From Endosaccharibacter trunci (GTDB lineage: Bacteria; Pseudomonadota; Alphaproteobacteria; Acetobacterales; Acetobacteraceae), in assembly GCA_024515975.1 (NCBI GenBank), contig JAMSKV010000010.1:95559-159558 (forward strand): 64,000 bases of DNA. Direction: 5' to 3'. This document shows positions 56,096 to 64,000 of this stretch, piece after piece. Position 1 is the stretch's first letter. Each line of letters opens with the position of its first letter. The notes below the pieces were generated by a model. The model searched no databases and had not been told where the DNA came from. It saw nothing but the letters and a program-made list of their open reading frames with translations. The translations under genes were made by a program, and so were the position numbers.

Positions 56096-58108
56096 GTGCC
56101 GGCGTGGTGGTCCGGCACAGGACTGGATCTGCTGCGCACACCGGATGGTGCGATCGTGGCGGCGCTGGCACATCGCGCGCTCGGCCGGCATCGCGTCAAC
56201 GAGCACGCGCAGCTCCGGGCCTGGAGCGAACAGGTCCGTCTGCTCAAGGTGACCTGCCGCGGGTTCGAGAACCCCGCAGAGCTTCGGATCCTGTTCGAGT
56301 TCGAGATCCCGCGCCTGGGCGGCCGCATCGACGCGGTGATCCTCCTGCCGCGTGCCATCGTGGCGATCGAGTTCAAGGTCGGTGCCGAACGCTTCGACCC
56401 TGCCGACACCGAACAGCTTCGTGGTTACGCGCTCGACCTGCAGGATTTCCATGCGGGTTCGAGACGGCATCCGATTCTGCCCGTGCTGGTCGCGACGAAC
56501 GCGCAGCGCCCGCACGCGATCGTACCGATCCTGCTGCCGGGCGCCGCGCCATTCCTGCAGGCCAATGGGGAGACTCTGCCCGGGCTCGTTCGCGACCTGG
56601 CCGCGGCGCCCTCGCTCACGGTTTCGCTGCCCGATCACGCCGGATGGGAGCATGAATCCTACCGGCCGGTGCCCAACATCGTCGATGCGGCGTGTCATCT
56701 CTTCCTAAGGCACGACGTCGCCGATCTTCTGAACACACGTGCCGGCGCGCAAAACCTTTCGATCACCGCTGACCGAATCGCGACACTTCTGAACGCACAC
56801 AGGCAGGCTGGAACGAAGCTGGTCTGTTTCGTCACAGGTATTCCCGGCGCCGGCAAAACCCTGTGCGGCCTGAACGCTGCCTTTGCCGGCGACGATACGA
56901 TGCGCGCCGCATTCCTCACCGGAAATCCCAGCCTGGTTCACGTGCTGCGCGAGGCACTGGTGCGCAGCGTCGCCAGCACAGCCGCGGAACGACGTGCGGC
57001 ACGTCATCGCATGGAAAGCGTGATCCAGGCCCTGCCGCGTTTCCGCGATCACGGTGTTCGCAGCGGCGATACGCCGCCCGAGCGCGTGGTGGTGATCGAC
57101 GAGGCGCAGCGGTCCTGGACCGAGACGCATGCCGTGTCGCGAACGCGCGACAAGCCCGTGCCGCTCGACCGCTCCGAGCCGGCGCATTTGCTCGACATCA
57201 TGGCGCGGCACCAGGGCTTCTGTGCCATTCTCTGCCTGATCGGCAACGGCCAGGAAATCCATGACGGAGAAGGCGGCATGGCGGCCTGGAGTGAGGCGCT
57301 GGCGCAGCGCCCGGACTGGTTCGTGGCCGCAGCGGGCGCCGCCCTGGAGGCGCCGGAGCCGCGCAACCGGCTGGCCCGTCTGCCAGGCCTGTCGATCGAG
57401 CCCAGTTTGCATCTCGATGTTCCGGTGCGCGCGCTGCGTCACGATGCCACGCCGCGCTGGGTGGATTGCGTCCTGCGCGGCGATGCCGAGGCGGCGTCGG
57501 CGGTGGTGCGCGAGAGCGGGCCGGTGCCGTTCCGCCTCACGCGCGATCTGGCCGCGCTGCGCGCCGGTCTGCGCGCTCGCGCCCGCGACCAACATCGCGC
57601 CGGACTGATCGCCAGCGCCGGCGCACGCCGCCTGCGCGCAGAAGGACTGGGCTGCGAGGTGCCGCACATGGATGCGGAGGCCGTGGCGCGCTGGTTCCTC
57701 GATAGCTGGGTGCGCGATCGCGACGTGCGCGCATCCGACGCGCTGGAGCTGGTGGCGACGCAATTCTCCGTGCAGGGGCTGGAGCTGGACCAGGTCGGCC
57801 TGTGCTGGGGCGGCGATCTCGTCCGCAACAACGGCGGCTGGGAGGTGCGCTCGTTCCGCGGCACGCGCTGGCAGACGGCGCGCGATGCGGACAAGATCGC
57901 CTGGCGGCTCAACACCTATCGCGTTCTGCTGACGCGGGCGCGGTTCGACACGCTGATCTGGGTGCCGCGCGGCGACGCGGCCGATCCGACGCGCGATCCT
58001 GCGCGGCTCGACGCGGTGGCGGCGTTTCTGCGCGCCTGCGGCGTGACCGAACTGGAGACCGAGACTATCCGCCCGAGCGAAACGGAGCCGTACCTGATCC
58101 CGTCCTGA
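56096..58108 (+). CDS. DUF2075 (Schlafen group 3-like) helicase with N-terminal PD-(D/E)XK-like nuclease motif
   Basis: A 670-residue protein starting with GTG. The N-terminal part shows D79 (in GGRIDAVILLP) and E92-F-K94 (in IVAIEFKVG), the spacing of PD-(D/E)XK nucleases. The helicase/ATPase part has Walker A at residues 248-255 (GIPGAGKT), Walker B D335-E336 in VVVIDEAQRSW, and near the end LELVATQFSVQGLELDQVGLCWGGDL and NTYRVLLTRARFDTLIWVP (motifs IV-VI-like). Family proteins act on nucleic acids and often occur in defence or mobile regions. It lies 12 bases behind the Mrr-like gene and 74 bases before the toxin gene. Confidence 0.87.
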   Translation: MPAWWSGTGLDLLRTPDGAIVAALAHRALGRHRVNEHAQLRAWSEQVRLLKVTCRGFENPAELRILFEFEIPRLGGRIDAVILLPRAIVAIEFKVGAERFDPADTEQLRGYALDLQDFHAGSRRHPILPVLVATNAQRPHAIVPILLPGAAPFLQANGETLPGLVRDLAAAPSLTVSLPDHAGWEHESYRPVPNIVDAACHLFLRHDVADLLNTRAGAQNLSITADRIATLLNAHRQAGTKLVCFVTGIPGAGKTLCGLNAAFAGDDTMRAAFLTGNPSLVHVLREALVRSVASTAAERRAARHRMESVIQALPRFRDHGVRSGDTPPERVVVIDEAQRSWTETHAVSRTRDKPVPLDRSEPAHLLDIMARHQGFCAILCLIGNGQEIHDGEGGMAAWSEALAQRPDWFVAAAGAALEAPEPRNRLARLPGLSIEPSLHLDVPVRALRHDATPRWVDCVLRGDAEAASAVVRESGPVPFRLTRDLAALRAGLRARARDQHRAGLIASAGARRLRAEGLGCEVPHMDAEAVARWFLDSWVRDRDVRASDALELVATQFSVQGLELDQVGLCWGGDLVRNNGGWEVRSFRGTRWQTARDADKIAWRLNTYRVLLTRARFDTLIWVPRGDAADPTRDPARLDAVAAFLRACGVTELETETIRPSETEPYLIPS

Positions 58109-58182
58109 AGCGCGCGATCGTATCGATCGGCATCGGCCGCGTTGGGACAGATTATGATGCCGCCCCCTGCGTTGGAGGCGGC

Positions 58183-58725
58183 ATGTCGGATTGGGTCGGT
58201 TCGGGAGCGTCGTCGGGCCGGGTTCGGGTGCCAGCCCTGTTTCATGGCACGGCTCGCCTTTCGGACGGATCGGGGCCGCCCGCGACGCCCCGTGTGCCGC
58301 GCTTCGACGATCTCCCAGGCGAGTTCACGGCCGATCTCGACATCAGTTTCGCGCTGCTGAACGGCGTCGGGTTCGAGCCGGTGCATGCGGACCACCCGGC
58401 GCATGCCAACTATCTCGCCGCCAGCGCCGCGCACGCCGTGGCGCCAGCGGAGCCCGTCCACGCGCCTGACCTGCATGCGCCCGACCTGATCGTGATGCCG
58501 TTCGAGACGACGATCACGATCTCGAACGAGATGGCGCTGCGTCACGGTCTGGTGCCGCCCGGCCATCCGGATTCGGCTTGGGCGCACCCCGCGACGGCGG
58601 CGCGTCCGGTGCGTCGCAAGCCGGTGCCGCCGCCCATCTGGCGCGCCTCGGGCGTGGGCGCGGTGCCGCTCCCGCCGCCGGGTGGGGATATAGGTGCGTT
58701 CCTGGACTCGCTGGAGGATGCGTAG
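58183..58725 (+). CDS. N-terminal part of a polymorphic-toxin-like protein, ended by an in-frame amber codon
   Basis: A 180-residue product starting at an ATG with GGAGG four bases upstream. It is Pro/Ala/His-rich (AAHAVAPAEPVHAPDLHAPDL) with no recognised domain. The TAG at 58723-58725 is followed in the same frame by 22 sense codons and then the 341-residue toxin frame, with similar composition on both sides. It is therefore probably the front end of a single 544-codon gene (58183-59817). Alternatives are a natural read-through, a recent nonsense mutation, a base-calling error or a true separate adaptor protein. Confidence 0.65.
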   Translation: MSDWVGSGASSGRVRVPALFHGTARLSDGSGPPATPRVPRFDDLPGEFTADLDISFALLNGVGFEPVHADHPAHANYLAASAAHAVAPAEPVHAPDLHAPDLIVMPFETTITISNEMALRHGLVPPGHPDSAWAHPATAARPVRRKPVPPPIWRASGVGAVPLPPPGGDIGAFLDSLEDA

Positions 58726-58791
58726 CGTGGCCAGGCAGCGGAGGCTGCCGGTGCCGGACAAGGCGCTGTAACGCCACCGCCGTCCGGTGTC

Positions 58792-59817
58792 GTGGCGACA
58801 GCCTTGCCTGCAACCACGAAGCTTCCGGCCAGCGAGCCGAAAGGAGCCGGTCCCGAAGACCTGACGGAGCAGGCTGCGAGCGGCACGGTCCTGGGAAGAG
58901 CTGTGGAGTTCGTGAGACGGGCCGGGAACGCCGAGGAGGCGAGTTCTTCCGTCGCGCTGAAACGGGCTGCGACGGGGCCGGGGCACGCGCTCCGGGATGT
59001 CGGCCGCTATGTCGGCCATCTGGTCGTGAACGGTTCGGGCGACCCGCTGGTCGCGCAGACGAACGCGTCTGCCGAGAAGATGGCCCGCCACGGCGCGGCG
59101 GCTCTCTTGAATGCTGTCCAACATCCGATCGGCACAGTGGTGGTGATCGGCAAAGCTGTGAAGGGCGAGGCCAAACAGCTCATCACCGAGGCCCGGTCCG
59201 CCGGGGCGGCAGGGAGATTGCCTGAGTTCGTCGGCGGCGCGGCTGGTGAGGCCGAAGTTGCGGCCGCAGAAACGGTGTTGGTCCCCGAGACCAAGGTGGC
59301 GACGGCGACAGCGGACGCCGTGCGTGCCGTCGAGGTCGGTACGGAGGCAGAGCGTCTTGCGTCGACTGCAACGACGTACGAGACGACAAAGGCGGTTGCT
59401 GTTACGGGGACGAAGCCATCCGGCGATATGGCGGAGAGCTACGAAGCCGGTGTTCGCGGTCTGAACAAGGGAGCTCCGCTGGCAGATCGCCAGTATGAAG
59501 CCTTTGTCGATGGAAAGTGGGTCAATGGTACTGCCGACGATGTCATACTCGTGAGTGGGAAGAGGACGGCGATAGAGGCGAAATTTAATAGCAAATGGGC
59601 AACCTCGATCAGGAATCCGGCCAGTCCGGTGGGTCAGAAATCCTGGGCACCCAGGGAAGAAGGGACAATGATCCAACAAGCAAGAAAATACTCTGCCGGG
59701 TTCGAGGGTGGTTTTATATACCATACAAACAGTATTGATTTAGCCAATCACTACACAGAAGTTTTCAAGAAAGCTGGTATTACTAATTTCCGTTTTGTTA
59801 TAACACCGGTAGAGTAG
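58792..59817 (+). CDS. toxin C-terminal part with restriction-endonuclease-like (Tox-REase type) domain
   Basis: The frame after the amber codon; GTG at 58792 is the first possible start but has no ribosome binding site. Ala/Val-rich middle region (MARHGAAALLNAV...EAEVAAAETVLVPETKV) leads to a C-terminal domain of about 120 residues: QYEAFVDGKWVNGTADDVILVSGKRTAIEAKF, WAPREEGTMIQQARKYSAGF, then GGFIYHTNSIDLANHY and ITNFRFVITPVE. The EAK with an upstream Asp resembles the nuclease core of Tox-REase toxins. G+C falls here: 43 of 120 bases in 59701-59820. The next gene, 7 bases on, looks like its immunity protein. Confidence 0.7.
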   Translation: MATALPATTKLPASEPKGAGPEDLTEQAASGTVLGRAVEFVRRAGNAEEASSSVALKRAATGPGHALRDVGRYVGHLVVNGSGDPLVAQTNASAEKMARHGAAALLNAVQHPIGTVVVIGKAVKGEAKQLITEARSAGAAGRLPEFVGGAAGEAEVAAAETVLVPETKVATATADAVRAVEVGTEAERLASTATTYETTKAVAVTGTKPSGDMAESYEAGVRGLNKGAPLADRQYEAFVDGKWVNGTADDVILVSGKRTAIEAKFNSKWATSIRNPASPVGQKSWAPREEGTMIQQARKYSAGFEGGFIYHTNSIDLANHYTEVFKKAGITNFRFVITPVE

Positions 59818-59824
59818 GGAAAAG

Positions 59825-60232
59825 ATGACGGACTATCTGGACGAGCTCGGACGAATATATGGTGGCTTCATAGAGAGGGCAGACAATCGCACTATACCTG
59901 GAACGGTCGACGTCGAGGGCGTGAGAGTTGTGTACCTACGGGACGACAAAACCGCGCCGACAGCCGATCAATTTAGAAAGGTGAGTAGGAAGGTTGATCC
60001 CTCGCTACTGACCCATGGTGGGGCATCCGAATACGGTTGCCTGATCACGACCCCGGACGGCAAGACGTTCTTTTGTTGGGGCTATCACGGTGATCTTGAG
60101 GGCTGGGAGAAGCAGATCACGCAAGGCGCGCAGGCGCTTGGCGTGACGCTGGCGACGATCGAGGGCGATGTGTTCAAACGGAATGACGGCGTCGAGGTGC
60201 CGCTCGCCGAGTGTCGCGTGGAGTTCGTTTGA
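59825..60232 (+). CDS. probable immunity protein for the adjacent toxin
   Basis: A 135-residue soluble acidic protein (TDYLDELGRIYGGFIERADN..., LLTHGGASEYGCLITTPDGKTFFCWGYHGDLEGWEKQITQG...). No family is recognised with certainty. Position and size are those of an immunity gene in a polymorphic toxin cassette: it follows the toxin stop by 7 bases in the same orientation, and its first half shares the low G+C of the toxin end, while its 3' half returns to the surrounding composition. It would protect against the nuclease domain by binding it in the cytosol; that is inference. Confidence 0.65.
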   Translation: MTDYLDELGRIYGGFIERADNRTIPGTVDVEGVRVVYLRDDKTAPTADQFRKVSRKVDPSLLTHGGASEYGCLITTPDGKTFFCWGYHGDLEGWEKQITQGAQALGVTLATIEGDVFKRNDGVEVPLAECRVEFV

Positions 60233-60396
60233 GCAAGTGCCGGCCGAGAGCTGGGCAACGTCGCTCATCCGTCGCGTTGGGCGGAAGCATGACCGCCGTG
60301 ACCGGGTCGACGCGAACGATCGGAGCGTGTTCATGGGAGGAGAGCACGGCCGCAAACGGCGAGCATTCGGATTGCTTCCAGAAACGACGCTGAAGC

Positions 60397-61071
60397 GTGA
60401 AGATCAGCATCATCGCCCGACATCGGCCCTCGATGTCTGAGCCGGTCCCGGACCTTTTGCGCGATCTGTGCGGCCGCTTCGAGGCGATTGAGGGGCTGTG
60501 GTCGCCGGCGCAGCGTGGCAAGCGCCCGAAACTGCTCGGGGCAAACGATATCGCGCCGACGGCGGTTCTGAACCGTTTCCTGGTGCCCGGCATCTACGGT
60601 CAGATCTTCTTCGCCGGCCGCTTTCCCAAATTCATCGAGCAGGATGTGGCGTCCTCCGACGACTATGTTTGTTTCGACATTGACAGCGATCAGGTCGACT
60701 TCGTGTTGCTCTGCAACGACGTGTTCCCCGCACTGACGGATGCGTTCGGCTCCTATCGGGCCGCTCTAGAAACTGACGCGGTTGTCAGTGCCGCCGATTT
60801 CGAGAAGGTCCGTGCACAAAGCAAGACGAAGCCCGACAGCGACGGCCGCAACGGCGTCATTCGCCTATGGCCGGTCTGCTTCATGGACGATCTCCTGTGC
60901 CGGCGCAGCTTCGATCTGTCCGCGGAGGAGGTCGTGGAGGGTCTGGCGCCGCACTGCGAACGCGCAGAACTGCGCAACAACGGCGCGCTGATCATCGCCA
61001 CCACGGAACTGCTGACTGGCGCGGCGATGGACGAGGTGGATGCGCGATTGCGGCGTGCGCTCCAGGGCTGA
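60397..61071 (+). CDS. second immunity-like protein, function unconfirmed
   Basis: A 224-residue protein (GTG start at 60397; an ATG at 60433 is equally possible, neither has a strong ribosome binding site). ISIIARHRPSMSEPVPDLLRDLCGRFEAIEGLW at the start faintly recalls the Imm52 group of immunity proteins, and NGVIRLWPVCFMDDLL is a candidate core strand region. No signal peptide or membrane segment. It follows the first immunity-like gene after 164 bases without another toxin, which fits an orphan immunity gene kept from an earlier cassette. Recognition is weak. Confidence 0.6.
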   Translation: MKISIIARHRPSMSEPVPDLLRDLCGRFEAIEGLWSPAQRGKRPKLLGANDIAPTAVLNRFLVPGIYGQIFFAGRFPKFIEQDVASSDDYVCFDIDSDQVDFVLLCNDVFPALTDAFGSYRAALETDAVVSAADFEKVRAQSKTKPDSDGRNGVIRLWPVCFMDDLLCRRSFDLSAEEVVEGLAPHCERAELRNNGALIIATTELLTGAAMDEVDARLRRALQG

Positions 61072-61515
61072 GCGGGAGGGCCGTCGGCCGCGTCTGGCGC
61101 TGCGTCCGGACGACAACTCTGTCTCCGTTCGGTCCCTGGCATTGCCAGCGCGCTGGACCGGCCGATGCAGTGGCGCGCGGGCCGGATCTCACCGACCCGG
61201 ACAGAGCCGGCGGAGCGTTGCCCGCATTTGCGGCTGCAGGCAGAGCCGGGCGTGCCAGGGGGAGCGTTCGGGCCCGGCGCGCGCGTCAACCGATCCCGGA
61301 CGGCTCCTCTTCCGGGGCGATTCACTTTGCGCGCCCAGAACGCATTCGGGCGCGCACTCCAGGCGCATCAAGCGCGCTTTGGGCCGGGCCGGCCGGGCTG
61401 CGTCGCGGGGCGCTGGATTCCGACGCCCTCGTGCCGGCAGAACCCGGCCGTCCGGCGCGCACGCAGCTCCGCGCTCCCGGCTGACTTTTCCCCCGCATTC
61501 CCGTAAAGCAGCAGC
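61072..61515. other. 444-base region upstream of lepA without a convincing gene
   Basis: The open frames here are short, Arg/Pro/Gly-rich and unrelated to any family I recognise. A perfect 9-base inverted repeat (TGCGCGCCC at 61329-61337, GGGCGCGCA at 61349-61357, 11-base loop) is the only structure that stands out; it could end the toxin/immunity transcript or act in the lepA leader. No clear sigma70 promoter was seen. Confidence 0.5.
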
Positions 61516-63318
<1,803 letters not shown>

Positions 63319-63331
63319 TCCCTCTTGATTT

Positions 63332-63379
63332 GGCGGCGGACCTTGCTATGGTCCGCCGCCCCGAGCCTTCCAGGCTCGG
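63332..63379 (+). terminator. two consecutive hairpins between lepA and tRNA-Ser
   Basis: The first is a perfect 11-base-pair stem, GGCGGCGGACC (63332-63342) with GGTCCGCCGCC (63350-63360), loop 7. The second is CCGAGCC (63361-63367) with GGCTCGG (63373-63379), loop 5. There is no T-run. They may terminate lepA or serve as processing signals for the tRNA that starts 9 bases later. Confidence 0.55.
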
Positions 63380-63388
63380 TCGCAGGCT

Positions 63389-63478
63389 GGACAGATGGCC
63401 GAGCGGCTTAAGGCGCACGCTTGGAAAGCGTGTGTGCGTGAAAGCGTACCGTGGGTTCGAATCCCACTCTGTCCGCCA
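63389..63478 (+). tRNA. tRNA-Ser (anticodon GGA), with encoded CCA
   Basis: A complete class II tRNA. The acceptor stem GGACAGA pairs with TCTGTCC (63468-63474); discriminator G63475 is followed by CCA (63476-63478). The anticodon loop reads TT-GGA-AA with the anticodon at 63423-63425, decoding UCC/UCU. A long variable arm typical of serine tRNA (about 63432-63450) and the T-loop GGTTCGAATCC are present. Integrase-like sequence begins about 190 bases downstream, so its 3' end is a likely attachment site. Confidence 0.97.
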
Positions 63479-63604
63479 CCAATGCTTCGCTGACCTCCGC
63501 CGAGCACCGAAGGAAACACCTAAGACATTGAAGAGTATGGGCCGGTAGCGCGATGGTCGCCGCTGGCCTTCGCTGAAGGTCGCCCTTGAACGGCACGGCG
63601 TTAA

Positions 63605-63640
63605 GGGGACAGATAAGGGGACGTTGGAGGGGACGTTTCC
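63605..63640 (+). repeat. three tandem 12-base units starting GGGGAC
   Basis: GGGGAC occurs at 63605, 63617 and 63629, each followed by six variable bases, giving an exact 12-base period directly ahead of the integrase remnant. This spacing is close to one helical turn. Such arrays near an integrase gene can be arm-type binding sites for the recombinase or its excision factor, but this is inference. Confidence 0.6.
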
Positions 63641-63670
63641 ACGCAAAAGCGAGCAGCCGACCTGTCGGCA

Positions 63671-63874
63671 ATGAAAGTCAAACTGGCTCCCCCAGCCCGG
63701 TATCATGACGGAGACGGTCTCGCCCTTCTGGTCCGTAGTGTGGAATCGGCCTTCTGGATGTTTCGCTACATGCGGGACGGCCGATCGAGGGAAGCCGGCC
63801 TTGGACGTGCACGAGTCAGGAATGCGGTGCCGCTTTCAGTCGCCAGAGAGAACGGTGCCGCGCCATGCTCGTGA
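63671..63874 (+). pseudogene. truncated tyrosine integrase, N-terminal (DUF4102-like) domain only
   Basis: The 67-residue frame begins MKVKLAPPARYHDGDGLALLV and continues SAFWMFRYMRDGRSREAGLGRA and AVPLSVARE, the typical N-terminal arm-binding domain of tRNA-targeting phage/island integrases. The match extends a few codons upstream (ADLSA) but no start codon is found there. Full integrases are about 400 residues; here the frame stops after ENGAAPCS and none of the other frames up to the window end continues the catalytic domain. It is a relic cut by deletion or insertion near 63855. Confidence 0.75.
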
Positions 63875-64000
63875 TGTGTGAGGATGACACGGACGAACTG
63901 CATCGGCGGCAACGCGCCGTGAATTCCGAGCTTCGCGTCTCGATGCGAGACTTGGCGGATCTTCGCTGGGCGGCGCCGGTTCGGACCTTCCCGCATGCCG
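63875..64000. other. sequence beyond the integrase break, up to the window edge
   Basis: Both strands carry open frames that run off the window (a plus frame from ATG 63865 and a minus frame 63766-63996), but neither resembles a family I can name. It may be the start of inserted mobile DNA or chromosomal sequence joined to the integrase relic. Confidence 0.4.

Noticed and set aside
61165..61506. 113-codon frame ahead of lepA
   Set aside because: Arg/Pro-rich translation, no ribosome binding site and no family similarity.

Overview
The window looks like a chromosomal stretch from a high-G+C alphaproteobacterium, most likely a member of the Acetobacteraceae. The evidence is the MucR regulator, a complete hpnABCDE-shc-hpnG hopanoid operon, a glucodextranase/dextran-dextrinase-type GH15 enzyme, a gluconate permease divergent from zwf, an E3 subunit carrying its own lipoyl domain, and mdh lying directly before sucA with no sucCD between them. 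The family assignment is inference; species cannot be named from this sequence alone.

Layout. 1-5.5 kb: housekeeping and envelope genes (tsaB cut by the window edge, rimI, a TusA-like protein, mucR, a Fur-family regulator, an ornithine-lipid-type N-acyltransferase, lnt, an XRE regulator). 5.5-9.9 kb: a phosphatase and the sdhCDAB operon (minus strand) with a candidate promoter and palindrome upstream and a triple hairpin between sdhA and sdhB. 10-17.6 kb: a DprA-like protein, asd, a GH15 glucan hydrolase/transferase, a DIP1984 protein and a gluconate permease. 17.8-29.3 kb: zwf, a 2OG oxygenase, zapE, mdh, then sucA-sucB-lpd separated by hairpin terminators. 29.3-32.5 kb: a GFA-family protein, pdxA-pdxJ and an aldo/keto reductase.

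Glycan and hopanoid block, 32.6-54.5 kb. A plus-strand operon encodes two paralogous GT4-type glycosyltransferases, an acyltransferase-3 protein, a 1005-residue glycosyltransferase with seven 43-residue repeats, a GH4 glycosidase fused to a module otherwise seen here in a glycosyltransferase, and a small monooxygenase. It converges on a minus-strand run of ten tightly packed genes in which the hopanoid operon (hpnA to hpnG) continues without a visible break into three more glycosyltransferase genes.

Accessory region, 54.7-61.1 kb. A membrane-tethered Mrr-like protein is followed by a DUF2075 helicase with an N-terminal PD-(D/E)XK-like nuclease motif. Next is a polymorphic-toxin-like gene interrupted in frame by one amber codon. 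Its A+T-rich C-terminal end and the following small gene look like a swapped toxin/immunity cassette. A second immunity-like gene follows.

The right end holds lepA, tRNA-Ser(GGA), a set of 12-bp tandem repeats and a truncated tyrosine-integrase N-terminus. This suggests the window stops just inside the edge of an integrated element at the tRNA gene. No rRNA, CRISPR array or intact insertion sequence was seen.
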